A stretch of DNA of 64,000 bases from Mesonia oceanica (GCF_902499555.1 NZ_CABVMM010000002.1:1-64000); one strand, 5' to 3'. Counted from the first letter of the stretch, positions 45,241-55,282 are shown. The notes: generated from the sequence alone by a model not told the origin. Translations and numbers: made by a program.

Positions 45241-45927
45241 ATGATACGCCTTGCATTAGCTGATGACGAGATATTATTTAGAAACGGATTGGTTCGTATT
45301 CTAGAAGATTATGAAAATTTTGAAGTAGTCTATAGTACTTGTTGTGGTGATAAACTTATCGAGAAAATAAAAACAAGTCCGGTTCAACCTGATATATGTC
45401 TTCTTGATCTACGGATGAAGCCGATGGATGGTATAGAAACTACGAAGCAGCTGAATAAATTATCTCCAGACATCAAAATTATTATCTTAACGTCTTATTA
45501 TAGTCCTAGTTTTGTTAAATATATGGTGAAGTTAGGTGTTAATGCTTTTTTACCCAAACTTACACAACCGGAAGAATTGACCTTAGCTTTAGAAACTGTT
45601 TACCAAAAAGGAATTTATTTAACCAATGACTTTGCGGAAGCAATAAGAAGTCAATCACAACAGCAGCAAAGGCCTTTTTTTGAAATTAAAGAATACCTTA
45701 CCAAGAAAGAAAAAGAAGTATTGTATTGGATTTGTCACGGCTTGACCAATCACGAAATTTCTGAGAAAATTTTTAGATCGGTACGTACCATTGAAGGTCA
45801 CCGGCAGCATATTTTAGATAAAACCGGAGCAAAAAATACAGCAGGATTGGTTGTTTACGCTTTAATGAACAATGTGATTAATATTGATGAAGAATTTTTG
45901 AAAAAGAGCATGTATTATCAATTATAA
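45241..45927 (+). CDS. NarL/LuxR-type response regulator inside the eCIS locus
   Basis: 228 aa from ATG 45241. The receiver domain has acidic pair Asp8/Asp9, phospho-acceptor Asp56 (CLLDLRMKPMDG), TS near 84 and Lys106. The LuxR HTH is at about 155-212 (LTKKEKEVLYWICHGLTNHEISEKIF). It lies on the opposite strand between the two eCIS operons, divergent from one and overlapping the 3' end of the other by 6 bases. Likely regulator of the eCIS. The orphan kinase at 25494 is a natural candidate partner. Confidence 0.9.
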   Translation: MIRLALADDEILFRNGLVRILEDYENFEVVYSTCCGDKLIEKIKTSPVQPDICLLDLRMKPMDGIETTKQLNKLSPDIKIIILTSYYSPSFVKYMVKLGVNAFLPKLTQPEELTLALETVYQKGIYLTNDFAEAIRSQSQQQQRPFFEIKEYLTKKEKEVLYWICHGLTNHEISEKIFRSVRTIEGHRQHILDKTGAKNTAGLVVYALMNNVINIDEEFLKKSMYYQL

Positions 45928-46662
45928 TAACTTGCAAATATTGTATTCCATAAAAGCATTTTTGCCGTAATCACTGGCAGTTCTAATTTCTAGGCTATAA
46001 TTAAACGGAGTTCCTTTCCATCTTAATTGTAAGCGATGCCACCATTTCCATCCAAAATGATTATGCGTTTTCTTAATTTTTCCTCTTTTTCCGGCATAAG
46101 CATTCATTAGAAAAGCGTGTAATAACGCATATTTACCTTCTCCTTTTTCTGCATACGCGTGCGCTACAATTTCAAAAGCTTGTATATCTTTTAAATTTTC
46201 AAGTATAGGATGCCATTTTCCATCTGCCAATAATTTACCTTGAGCAAAAGTTCCCACTCGGCTATGCATACCTATTGCTCCGGCTACATCTAAATTATAT
46301 TTTGGTTTGGGATTGGAAATTCCTACTCGCTGTGAAGAATGAAAAGTACAAAGTGCATCTGAATTATCACCTGATTTAATTTGTAGTGATTTTTCATTTT
46401 CTATATTCTCCAAACCCAGATTCCAATCGGATTCTTGTTGGTTCAAGTCTTCATAAAAACTAATGAGTTTATTACTGTTTTTTTGCGAAGGCGCAAGCTG
46501 CAAACCATCGGTGAAATTATTGGATAAGCCGTCATCCAATTTGTTAATGGTAGATTCGATAAGAGCTTTAAAATCATTTTCTTGAGGACGCGAACCGTTT
46601 TTAAATTTTTCAATAAGACTTTCGCGGTTATATAGGTGTTGATTAGTATTAGTAGTTTCCAT
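45922..46662 (-). CDS. eCIS fibre- or adhesin-like protein
   Basis: 246 aa. The N-terminus (LYNRESLIEKFKNGSRPQENDFKALIESTINKLDDG) is a helical attachment segment seen in structural proteins that bind a baseplate. Then follows YNLDVAGAIGMHSRVGTFAQGKLLADGKWHPIL, a pattern found in phage-like tail fibre tips, and a Trp/His-rich end (HFGWKWWHRLQLRWKG). It overlaps the baseplate J gene by 14 bases. Receptor binding is the likely role, inferred from position and motif. Confidence 0.65.
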   Translation of the reverse strand: METTNTNQHLYNRESLIEKFKNGSRPQENDFKALIESTINKLDDGLSNNFTDGLQLAPSQKNSNKLISFYEDLNQQESDWNLGLENIENEKSLQIKSGDNSDALCTFHSSQRVGISNPKPKYNLDVAGAIGMHSRVGTFAQGKLLADGKWHPILENLKDIQAFEIVAHAYAEKGEGKYALLHAFLMNAYAGKRGKIKKTHNHFGWKWWHRLQLRWKGTPFNYSLEIRTASDYGKNAFMEYNICKLL

Positions 46663-49600
46663 AATTATTTTTTTTAGGGTTTACTTTTACCAAATGGTAA
46701 TTTTCTTTTTTCTCTGTGTTGGTTTTATTTTCTTGCTTTTGAATATCCTGTTTTTTAATAATTAAATCAGAACCGACAACCATACCTCCAATAGCGTTTC
46801 CTAAGATTTCATTTGAACACTCTTCTTTATAAAAACTTATTTTATGATCTTCTGCAGGAATAAAAATATTTTTATAAGAAGTAGGTTCTAAAATTTCCTC
46901 TCCTTCTGCAGTATCTGTGTAATTATAGTTCCCTTGCGTATAGGAGAGTTTAATAGCGCCACAATTTTTTACTTCTTTTACAAATGCTAATTTTTTTAAT
47001 CTTGAAGTAAGTTTTAGGATGTTAAATGAGTTATCCGGTGCTTTGTCACTGTTTTTAAAATCATGATTAGCTAACCACGGAGCAATTTCTTCATTGATCA
47101 CTTGATTAATTTCTTCTAAAGAAGGAATAGAGTGATGGGCATTAATTACTAAGTTGGCATACACTTTTACGATTTCAGGCAATGGTGAAAATACCTTGAT
47201 CCCTATCCCCGGAAATGTTTTAGCTTGTATAAAATTTTTAATTTGGTTTATTCGGGTGCCATTAAATGATAATTCAGACATTTCATGAAGGCTTTTAAAC
47301 CTTGGCATCATGACCAGATGTACTTCTCCGGCTTTCACTTTTTTAGAACTAGCAGGAGTAACTACTTTTACCCATTTGATATCTTCAAAATTTTCATAGA
47401 GTAAGTTTTTATAGTCATTTGTTTTAACCATTCGGTTTTTATGTTGCAAACGCTGGGAAACCCGCTTATAAAATTCTTGTTTTTTTTCAGCATTTTTCCC
47501 TCCAATAGAAGGCATAGGTTGCCTAATTTTATCAATTTCTTTGATGGTTTCTTTCGTACTATTGATGCGTTGTGCAGGAATATGTTGATAGGAATTATAG
47601 TTTTCAATTTGATGACGGCTCACGGTCACCGGATTGGTAACAATACATTCACAATCGCCGATGTATGATATGAATTTTTGATCAACAGAAAACCGAAACC
47701 AGTAATTTTCAGTACTAAAAAAAGGATGATGGCTTGATAACGAACTTGGGGTTTTAAAACTTAGCGTTCCCGAAGAAGTTCCTTCACTAATGCTAGATTT
47801 TAGTATTTTTCCTTGATCAAGCACTTTCCAGCTATCTCCATCAAGGTATTCAATAAGAAATGTGTTTTTTGCATAATCGGTATTGGCAAAACTCTTTTTT
47901 AGTTTAAAGTACAGCGATAGGCTTTGTCCAGGGATTAATTGCTGAACACCCATATACAAATAGCCTCGTTTTTTTAAATTGGGAATTAACCGATTGCTGC
48001 TTATGTGATTGTTTTTAAAGGCAGGAGCAATTCCCAATGGATGTAAATGGTAAATAGAAAATGGTACTGTATTTTCTTTTTTACTAATCGTTCCTAAATT
48101 TATACTATTACTGCTTTTATAATTAACGATCAACCTTTTTGCATAAGGGACAAATGGTGGATTTGGCGGAACGATAGGACGTTTCTTTTTGGAGAATTGA
48201 ATTTGTTTTTTAGAGAAATTAATCATTTCGTTTCTATAGATTCCTTGCCCAAAACCATACTTTGGAGAAACCAGTTTAAATGGAATAAATGCGTCTCTAT
48301 TTTCATTTAAATTTAATAATGACGCGGGAGGAATACCCGGCATCTTTTTATTGATCAGGATATTTTTCCAAGAAGTAGAGGTGTTTAATTTTCCTTCTTT
48401 AGTTAAGTTAAACAATTGATGAGTTTGAGGAGGTTTCTCCTCCGGTGTGACAATCTGGAAGTCTTCATCTTTAAAACATCCAGTTTCATATTCTTGATAA
48501 TAGTTTTCAAAATTAGGGTATGGAAGTTGGTCCCATTCTATGGCTATCGTTAAGTTCTGAAGGTTTTTGTGTGACCATTCTGTATTTCCTATATAAAATT
48601 CGTCATTCGCAGTAGGGTTTACCCCTAAAAGCGGAAACGGTGCACTTTGGTCAATTAATCCATGCTTGTTATAAAGTTGAATGGAAGTACTATTTCTTAC
48701 TTCAATTTCTATATCACATTTTTTCCAAACCAATTGTTTTAAAAAAGAATAAGGATAGTAAGAAGTGTTGTTTTTAGGAACAATTTCTATAAGTGGATAT
48801 TTTTCTTCATACGCAGAGGGATGAATTTTTTTGTTGAAAGAAATCCAAGCTTCTTCTTTTGCCGATAAATGAAATATTAATTGAATGCTGTTGGATTCTT
48901 CGTTTAAAAAATCATGAACTTTAAACGCATACGAAACAGATTTCCAACCGGAAAGGGCGGTGATCCTCACTTCAAAATTTTCATAAAAGAAATAATGATA
49001 GAGTTGTTCTAACGAATAAGAACTTTTATCTGCCATTTTTTTTAGGAGTAGCCTTGCTTTCTGACTACTTTCTTCGGTAAACTGAAAATTGAGTTGGTAG
49101 CTTCTTTCTCCGCTGGTAGTATAGAAAAGGGGAGAGGCGATGGCCCAACCCATAGTAGTCAGGCTGTTTTCGCTGGGTTTCCCAAAAAGTTTCCAAGGTT
49201 TTGGGTTGTCGAAATGATTTCTTTCTTTTAACGGAATGTTTTTATAATAAATTCCGCTAATTCCTTTGGCTGTTTCCAACGGATGGTTTTGGGGTGAAGC
49301 ATGAACCAATAGGGTACTTAAATGGGTGATTTTGGCTCCCGATAAAGTTACCGGTTGATAATTGCTGAATTCAATAGGAGTTTCATCAGGGTTTGTTCCG
49401 GCTTTAAATAGGGTATGATTAGGTAACTCATACTGATAAACACCTTCTTTTAACTGAATAAAAATATAGGTGAAATCAGGAGTGGCTTTTTTCTTTTGCT
49501 GCTGTAAAACCGTTTGGTAATAAAAATCAAGATGCCGTTGTGGAAGTTGATTCAACTTTTTTTTAACCAATTCAAAGGCTTGGGAAAAACCATAGAGCAA

Positions 49601-50197
49601 TCCTATATGCGGCGGATGTTCTTGGGTAGAAATCCACTGGGCCCAATCTTTTCTTTTTACATTTCGCTGTAGGTGAAGCAAGCAGTTTAATATACGGTAG
49701 CTGTAATCTTCAAATTCTTGTTTTTTATAAGCTATATTATTTTCAACACTAAAGGCTTTTTCGTCTTCTCGCAAAAAAGTTTTCAGTAACGAATTTTGTT
49801 CCTCGTTAATGTTATGAAATAGCTGTAAACGATCTGAATGGATATCTTTTAGACTATCCCTTATTTCTTTCCAAATCCATTCAATTCCGTAGGCTAGCGA
49901 AAGAGATAACCATCTTTCTACTAGTTCAATTAATTCTGAAAGAAAATTTTGATACTTGGCGAACGGAGTTACTTCCCAATTATTCAAGAGAATTTCTCGT
50001 TTTCGTTGAAAAACATCCAGTTTTTTTTCAAAAAGTTCTATCTGAAAGAAAAGCAACTGATCTTTAAACAATTCATCCCAATTCCCTTTCACTTGATGAT
50101 CTTCTCTAAAAGGAATCTGCTGATAAAACTCCAATAGGTGTAACATCAATTGGTTGGGTGTCCTGGTTTCAATATCGGGAGGTTTTAAAAACTCCAT
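46649..50197 (-). CDS. eCIS baseplate J/gp47-like protein (Afp11-like)
   Basis: 1182 aa. It starts FLKPPDIETRTPNQLMLHLLEFYQQIP, has a large beta-rich centre, and carries the baseplate J block near residues 930-1110 (RLQHKNRMVKTNDYKNLLYENFEDIKWVKVVTPAS ... INQIKNFIQAKTFPGIGIKVFSPLPEIVKVYANLVI). The C-terminus includes AIGGMVVGSDLIIKKQ. It forms the main wedge of the baseplate. It starts 7 bases after the gp25-like gene. Confidence 0.85.
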   Translation of the reverse strand: MEFLKPPDIETRTPNQLMLHLLEFYQQIPFREDHQVKGNWDELFKDQLLFFQIELFEKKLDVFQRKREILLNNWEVTPFAKYQNFLSELIELVERWLSLSLAYGIEWIWKEIRDSLKDIHSDRLQLFHNINEEQNSLLKTFLREDEKAFSVENNIAYKKQEFEDYSYRILNCLLHLQRNVKRKDWAQWISTQEHPPHIGLLYGFSQAFELVKKKLNQLPQRHLDFYYQTVLQQQKKKATPDFTYIFIQLKEGVYQYELPNHTLFKAGTNPDETPIEFSNYQPVTLSGAKITHLSTLLVHASPQNHPLETAKGISGIYYKNIPLKERNHFDNPKPWKLFGKPSENSLTTMGWAIASPLFYTTSGERSYQLNFQFTEESSQKARLLLKKMADKSSYSLEQLYHYFFYENFEVRITALSGWKSVSYAFKVHDFLNEESNSIQLIFHLSAKEEAWISFNKKIHPSAYEEKYPLIEIVPKNNTSYYPYSFLKQLVWKKCDIEIEVRNSTSIQLYNKHGLIDQSAPFPLLGVNPTANDEFYIGNTEWSHKNLQNLTIAIEWDQLPYPNFENYYQEYETGCFKDEDFQIVTPEEKPPQTHQLFNLTKEGKLNTSTSWKNILINKKMPGIPPASLLNLNENRDAFIPFKLVSPKYGFGQGIYRNEMINFSKKQIQFSKKKRPIVPPNPPFVPYAKRLIVNYKSSNSINLGTISKKENTVPFSIYHLHPLGIAPAFKNNHISSNRLIPNLKKRGYLYMGVQQLIPGQSLSLYFKLKKSFANTDYAKNTFLIEYLDGDSWKVLDQGKILKSSISEGTSSGTLSFKTPSSLSSHHPFFSTENYWFRFSVDQKFISYIGDCECIVTNPVTVSRHQIENYNSYQHIPAQRINSTKETIKEIDKIRQPMPSIGGKNAEKKQEFYKRVSQRLQHKNRMVKTNDYKNLLYENFEDIKWVKVVTPASSKKVKAGEVHLVMMPRFKSLHEMSELSFNGTRINQIKNFIQAKTFPGIGIKVFSPLPEIVKVYANLVINAHHSIPSLEEINQVINEEIAPWLANHDFKNSDKAPDNSFNILKLTSRLKKLAFVKEVKNCGAIKLSYTQGNYNYTDTAEGEEILEPTSYKNIFIPAEDHKISFYKEECSNEILGNAIGGMVVGSDLIIKKQDIQKQENKTNTEKKENYHLVKVNPKKNNYGNY

Positions 50198-50204
50198 AAA
50201 TCAG

Positions 50205-50660
50205 TTATTTTTTTGAAGTTTCTAATTGTTCTACGTGCGTACCTTGAGACAGGTAAAATGGAAAAACCACATTATGCCGACTATTGGTTTTTCTCACCAC
50301 ATACAGTAATTCTATTTCTATAAAACCTTCTTGAATGTGATGGTTTAATTTAACTTGTATTAAATCTATTCGGCTTTCGTATAAAGTAATGGCTTTGGTA
50401 ATGCTGTCTTCCAAAAGATGGAGTAGGGAATTGTCTATTTTTTTAAACACTAAGGGAAGTAAATCGTGACCATATTGTGGTCGCATCACGCGCTCTTTTT
50501 TTATGGTATTAAGTAAGATAAAAAGACTTTCTTCAATATCTTTTTCAGCGGTTACCATTTCTACATTTTTGGTGGCCCAATTAAAGCGAACAGGAAAGCT
50601 CCAACCTTTTCCTAAAAAAGCTTTCTTGTGATCTATGGAAGTTTTTTTTGAATTTATCAT
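50205..50660 (-). CDS. eCIS baseplate protein, gp25/gpW family (Afp9-like)
   Basis: 151 aa, typical size. The GPW_gp25 pattern is present: FLGKGWSFPVRFN near the start, DIEESLFILLNTIKKERVMRPQYGHDLLPLVFK in the middle, then ITLYESRIDLIQVKLNHH. It links sheath and wedge in the baseplate. A 188-bp gap with REP-like DNA precedes it. Confidence 0.9.
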   Translation of the reverse strand: MINSKKTSIDHKKAFLGKGWSFPVRFNWATKNVEMVTAEKDIEESLFILLNTIKKERVMRPQYGHDLLPLVFKKIDNSLLHLLEDSITKAITLYESRIDLIQVKLNHHIQEGFIEIELLYVVRKTNSRHNVVFPFYLSQGTHVEQLETSKK

Positions 50661-50702
50661 TGCTTTTTTGATTACCCGTAATTTTTAATAATTCTTTATT
50701 TT

Positions 50703-50811
50703 CGTCATTCCAGACTTGCCAGCCGGCGAAGCAGGCTTGATCCGGAATCTTATACTGTATTGAAAAATAAACTATTGTGATGACACCCTGAATCAAGTTC
50801 AAGGTGACGAC
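50703..50811. repeat. Two REP-like elements in the spike-gp25 gap
   Basis: CGTCATTCCAGACTTGCC, then CGGCGAAGCAGG and TTGATCCGGAATC (50703-50755), and TGATGACACCCTG...AAGTTCAAGGTGACGA (50779-50811) are imperfect palindromes much richer in GC than the neighbouring DNA. The GTCAT...GATCCGGAAT style is shared by REP/MITE-like elements in many bacteria. They interrupt the eCIS operon and may affect mRNA stability or termination. Confidence 0.6.
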
Positions 50812-50848
50812 AACACCTTATGATTTATTGAGGACATTCCATTATTTT

Positions 50849-52636
50849 TTAATTAATCATTACCATTGCTCCTTTAATCGAGGTATTTCCGGAAGCTTTT
50901 ATTTCTGTACTGGCTTGCGCTTGTGCCGAAAGGCTTGCATCGGCTTTAACCGAAACGTTCAATCCTTTTAAACTAAGTGCATTATCAGCGGTAACCGTAT
51001 TGCTGACCGATTTTTGAGTGATTCCGTTATCGGCTTTTAAAGAAATATTTTGTGCTTGAAGGGAAATATCACTCGTGGCTTTCATCGTGATGTTTTTATT
51101 ACTGGATATAGTGATGCCATCTTCGTTCATCTCCCAAGAGTTACTGTGTTGATCTTTACAGCTAATGCTTTTCTCTTTATCGTTGATCACTACCGTATTT
51201 TTTGCAGGGGTTTCTAGGGTGATGATTTTATTTTCATCATCAAAATCAAGTTTTAGTTTACTTTTGGTCAGAATGGTTTTGTGGGTATTTTTTTCATCCG
51301 GCTCTTGATAGCTTTTATTTTTTTTACTGTACATACTTCCTAAGATAATGGGAGCAGAAGGCTTGTCTTCTAAAAAGCCCACAATTACTTCGTCACCTAC
51401 TTCGGGATAAAAAAAGGCTCCCACTTCATTGGAAGCGTAAAAACTGTTGAGCCTGGCCCAAATTCCATCAGAATCGTCTTCTAATAGAGGAAAAGAAATT
51501 TTTACTCGATAACGTGATTGAGGATCTTCTTGAATTTGTTTTACCGTGGCAATTTGCAATCCTGTAATTGCTGTGGAAGTAGAAGAGGAGGGATTCTTAT
51601 ACGAAAACCATTCTTCATGAAAACCTATGCCCAGTTCTGTTTGCCAGTGTCCTCCTTCTAATTGATGAACAATAGAATTGACAAACATATCTCCATTTAA
51701 GGTTTTTGATAAACCTTCTAAGCTTACCAATGAATTTAACTTTACTTCAGAATTTCCCGTACAGCTAATGTAGCCACTGAATCTTGCCAATCGGTTAAAA
51801 AGAAACTGTGCGTCTGCCCAAGATTTAAGTTCAGCTTCTTCCTGAAAAGTGGTGGTTTGTAGTTTCCTTTTTTGCTGAAGTACGCCACCCAGTTTTTTTC
51901 CGTCCAGTCTTCCTTCTTTATTAACGCTTGGTTCTGTGGCGGTTTGGGAGGTTATTTTTTGCTGATCGGCATCCCAAGCTTTTGCAGTAATCCCCGAAAC
52001 TTGATTCTCGCTATTGATAGCAATATCCATATCGATTAAATTAGTTCCGTAGCTAATGGTGTAAACACTTTCTCCAGATACGCCAGGTTTTACAATGTTT
52101 ACTTGATCTTGTTCGGTATAAACAAGGAGTCCATTTAAAGCCGCCCGATTCAATATAAAATCCCAATCGGTGGTATTGTACTGAAGAATGGTTTCGTGGG
52201 TGTTGGATGTAGCATCAACCGAATTTTGAAGGCTATAGGATTTAAGTATTTTGCTAATGATATCACTGTCTTTGGATTTTTGATAGTAGGCACTATTGGG
52301 ACATAAGGTGGTTTTTAAAATATGATGCCTGCAAGTAAGCATCATCGATGGACCTTCTTGCGGATGAACTTGAATGGACTGGTTAACGATAATACCTTTA
52401 AAAATCGATTGTTCTTTATTGTGATAACCTGCCTTGACTTCTATACTTTTCCCGGGATCGTACTTGCCGGAATCACTTAAATCGAAACTTTCAGCGGCTT
52501 TACTACCGTCGTTTAGAATAATGGTAGCTTCAGGAATTTGATTAATGGCGTTATGGATAGTAATGCTTCTAATTGTTCCCGAAGCTGCAGAGCCTTCGAT
52601 AAGTAATTGTAAAGTAAGTAAGTCTGTAGCAGCCAT
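50849..52636 (-). CDS. eCIS VgrG-like central spike protein (Afp8-like)
   Basis: 595 aa. A gp27-like N-terminal part (SIEVKAGYHNKEQSIFKGIIVNQSI) is followed by a gp5 OB-fold (GLQIATVKQIQEDPQSRYRVKISFPLLEDDSDGIWARL ... FFYPEVGDEVIVGFLEDKPSAPIILGSMY) near residues 360-440. A C-terminal beta-helix of short repeats (ISLQAQNISLKADNGI, LSLKGLNVSVKADASLSAQ) forms the needle. It pierces the target membrane with the PAAR-like tip. Confidence 0.92.
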   Translation of the reverse strand: MAATDLLTLQLLIEGSAASGTIRSITIHNAINQIPEATIILNDGSKAAESFDLSDSGKYDPGKSIEVKAGYHNKEQSIFKGIIVNQSIQVHPQEGPSMMLTCRHHILKTTLCPNSAYYQKSKDSDIISKILKSYSLQNSVDATSNTHETILQYNTTDWDFILNRAALNGLLVYTEQDQVNIVKPGVSGESVYTISYGTNLIDMDIAINSENQVSGITAKAWDADQQKITSQTATEPSVNKEGRLDGKKLGGVLQQKRKLQTTTFQEEAELKSWADAQFLFNRLARFSGYISCTGNSEVKLNSLVSLEGLSKTLNGDMFVNSIVHQLEGGHWQTELGIGFHEEWFSYKNPSSSTSTAITGLQIATVKQIQEDPQSRYRVKISFPLLEDDSDGIWARLNSFYASNEVGAFFYPEVGDEVIVGFLEDKPSAPIILGSMYSKKNKSYQEPDEKNTHKTILTKSKLKLDFDDENKIITLETPAKNTVVINDKEKSISCKDQHSNSWEMNEDGITISSNKNITMKATSDISLQAQNISLKADNGITQKSVSNTVTADNALSLKGLNVSVKADASLSAQAQASTEIKASGNTSIKGAMVMIN

Positions 52637-52640
52637 AAAT

Positions 52641-53303
52641 TTATTGTTTTAGTTGTGGAAATGCCAATTCTAATCCGGGTGTTAATCCTCGAAAACTATC
52701 TAAGTCATTTAGCTTAGCAACTTGTTCGTATAAATTAGCATTTTTATAAACCTCCTCACATAAATTGGGAAGGCTAGAAGTAGCCGTGATGGTTTTAATA
52801 TGGTTCATATCGGGCGATTGCTTATTGGCATTGGCCGATAATAGTGCCGGATTGGTATAGCCTACAAAACTGAAATCTATTTTTGCCCGTAGGGGTTCAC
52901 CGGAAGAAGAAAACATGGTATAATGAATTTGCATGCTTTCTAGGTTGCAATAGAATACCAATGCCCCAAAGGATAATTTTAGGTATTTCGTACGATGAAT
53001 TGAACCCTCATATTGATAGACCACTTTTTTTAGACTCGTAATTTCTTTGGCAATGCTTCCTATATTGTTTTTAATACCGGTCCCGTCGATATACATGGTG
53101 AAACTGACTTTTTCTGATTGAACGGTATTGAATTTAGGAGCATTTCCCGCACCTTCTGCTACCGATTTGGTTTCAGAAAAACTCACCCCGTGTTGATGGC
53201 TATAACTCTCCGGATTAATTAAGGTTTTATAACTTCCTGCCGAAGAAGAAAAAGCCACATCGGTATAAGCATAAATGGTTAAGTTGACGAGTCCTTGGTT
53301 CAT
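52641..53303 (-). CDS. eCIS tube-associated LysM-like protein (Afp7-like)
   Basis: 220 aa. The N-terminal domain (TLINPESYSHQHGVSFSETKSVAEGAGNAPKFNTVQSEKVSFTMYIDGTG) is the CIS tube/gp53-54-like domain, and the last ~45 residues (SLPNLCEEVYKNANLYEQVAKLNDLDSFRGLTPGLELAFPQL) form a LysM-type unit. It links tube to spike. Four bases separate it from the spike gene. Confidence 0.88.
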   Translation of the reverse strand: MNQGLVNLTIYAYTDVAFSSSAGSYKTLINPESYSHQHGVSFSETKSVAEGAGNAPKFNTVQSEKVSFTMYIDGTGIKNNIGSIAKEITSLKKVVYQYEGSIHRTKYLKLSFGALVFYCNLESMQIHYTMFSSSGEPLRAKIDFSFVGYTNPALLSANANKQSPDMNHIKTITATSSLPNLCEEVYKNANLYEQVAKLNDLDSFRGLTPGLELAFPQLKQ

Positions 53304-53470
53304 GGAAATAGTTTATTTTGGTAGGGGTAATATCTTGATGCTTGCCCCCACTAGTGAATTTTTAAAGTGTGAAAACATGTTTCTGTGAAATACTTTATAA
53401 GGTTGATTCATAGAAATTTCGCTTAGAATCAGGTATCTGATTTATCAATATGAGATTTATTGAGTATCAT

Positions 53471-55243
53471 CTACTTTTTAATCGAATAATACGATAGTGT
53501 TGTTTTTTCTAAAGAGTTAAGTTCCCATTCATGATCTTGTTCTTGAACTTGTTTCTTACCTTCTTTCACCATTTTTGTAACCGAACTTCCTTTACTATCT
53601 GCTTTTAAAAGAGTTTTTGCTTGTTGAAAACTTTCAGCACCTCCATAGTTAGATGCTGGCACAAGTTGAATATCAGGTTTAATATCAAGACCTCTTAAAC
53701 TCTCATAAGCATAATCAGAGCAAACCTGAAGGGCTATCTTAATACCCTTGTATTCACGTACAAAAGGAGCAGTACCATGTTCAAAGAGTTTGCCGTCATC
53801 ACCTTTACCTCTATCTCTTTCTCCAGAGACAGATTCAAACATCTTATCATAAACTTCCATAGTTTGATTATAAAAAACCAAAGCTCTATTGAATAGCTTT
53901 TTTGTACTACTCTTATCTTTTAATTGTTTGGTTTCATACTCCCAGTCAAATTCATATTCTTTTTTTACATATTCCCTCGTATATAAAGCTATGTTTTTTT
54001 CATTTTTTTCAACATCTCTATAAGAAGATACATAATTCAATAATTGATCATGCTTTATTTGCAATTTGGCTACTTCCGATTCCAGTTCCTCTTTTGTAAT
54101 AACTTCGGAATAACCTATTGTCCCTGGAACCATAACCAAATTGGGTGGTAAAGAGGAAGCAATGGATTGCAACTGACTAGAAATATAATCAAATTCTTTC
54201 TTATCCATAAAATGGCTATCCTTACTTGGAGCTGCAAAGAAATATTCAGGCGCAGTCAGTATATATAGTTTGGAGGCATCATATACTGAATAAATAATCT
54301 TTAAAGCTTCCCTAATACAATTTATTCTATTATTATATTGGGTTTTACTCTGCCAACCCTTATCGTGAGTGGGAGCACTAATCGTGAATGCACGAATTTC
54401 TGACATCTCATTATTAGTAATATCAGGAGAATAACCCAAAAGTTCTTTTACGCATTCAACATTTCTTCTATCTGCCCAAACAAAACCTCCTAATGGATTA
54501 ATCACTCTGATGAAGCCTATATCCTCATAGTACTTATCATTTTTATCACTATTTTTTATCCTATGGGATAGAAAAGAATAAACAAATACTCCTTGTATCA
54601 CATCAAAAATTATTTTTGAATTTGAATCAGAAACTTGAGATTGAGATAATCTACTATTTTTAAAATTCATCGCTGATTTAGTATTAACTAGCAATTGAAT
54701 AGCTTTCGCACCCATCTCATCTGCTTCTTTTTCCAATCCCTTATCATCGTTAATATTCACTTTTCCTTTTAGCTGCATCGTAGGTTGTACTCGTCCTTGC
54801 TTTTGTTGAACGACGTGCCAAGCTTCGTGTGGTAAATGTTTTTCTTGTCCTGATGCTAGATGAATATTGGTTCCTTGTGCGTAAGCGTGCGCATTTAACT
54901 GAGCGGGTTTAGCGGAGTTGTAATGTACTTTTACATCATCCATGGAATATCCGGAAAGGTTTTCAATTCCTGTTTTTAAATTGTCGGGTAAACCAGTGTT
55001 GTTAGGCTTTTTCTGAATAGCATTTTTTTCTTCTAAAGAACTTTGATAAGTCTTTTCCTGAAGCGAGCGCAATTGCGAAACCTGATTGCTTTCATTAGCC
55101 ATAGTTTGCAGCTTTCGCTGGGTTACTGCTTCTGAACGCTTATCCATCAACTGAAAAGTAGCCGGGCCATTTTTCTGCTTTTTATGCGTAGCCACCGATT
55201 TACTTTCAGGCTTTTGGATTTTGTCTGCGTGTGTATTCATCAT
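53471..55243 (-). CDS. DUF4157-nitrilase fusion, candidate eCIS cargo
   Basis: 590 aa, or 589 from the next Met. Residues ~28-62 are a Q/L-rich lead (FQLMDKRSEAVTQRKLQTMA). DUF4157 follows (GYSMDDVKVHYNS, zinc motif HEAWH at 139-143, EKEADEMG at 171-178), a domain common in eCIS-associated effectors. Residues ~285-545 look like the nitrilase superfamily, with Glu333 (TAPEYFF), Lys467 (VYDKMFES) and Cys508 (LQVCSDYA) in the right order and context. Flanking gaps of 170 bp on both sides suggest an inserted, exchangeable gene. Role as toxin or modifying enzyme is inferred. Confidence 0.75.
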   Translation of the reverse strand: MMNTHADKIQKPESKSVATHKKQKNGPATFQLMDKRSEAVTQRKLQTMANESNQVSQLRSLQEKTYQSSLEEKNAIQKKPNNTGLPDNLKTGIENLSGYSMDDVKVHYNSAKPAQLNAHAYAQGTNIHLASGQEKHLPHEAWHVVQQKQGRVQPTMQLKGKVNINDDKGLEKEADEMGAKAIQLLVNTKSAMNFKNSRLSQSQVSDSNSKIIFDVIQGVFVYSFLSHRIKNSDKNDKYYEDIGFIRVINPLGGFVWADRRNVECVKELLGYSPDITNNEMSEIRAFTISAPTHDKGWQSKTQYNNRINCIREALKIIYSVYDASKLYILTAPEYFFAAPSKDSHFMDKKEFDYISSQLQSIASSLPPNLVMVPGTIGYSEVITKEELESEVAKLQIKHDQLLNYVSSYRDVEKNEKNIALYTREYVKKEYEFDWEYETKQLKDKSSTKKLFNRALVFYNQTMEVYDKMFESVSGERDRGKGDDGKLFEHGTAPFVREYKGIKIALQVCSDYAYESLRGLDIKPDIQLVPASNYGGAESFQQAKTLLKADSKGSSVTKMVKEGKKQVQEQDHEWELNSLEKTTLSYYSIKK

Positions 55244-55282
55244 TCATTTGTTTTAAAATGGAATATGGTTCGCCATAATCTA

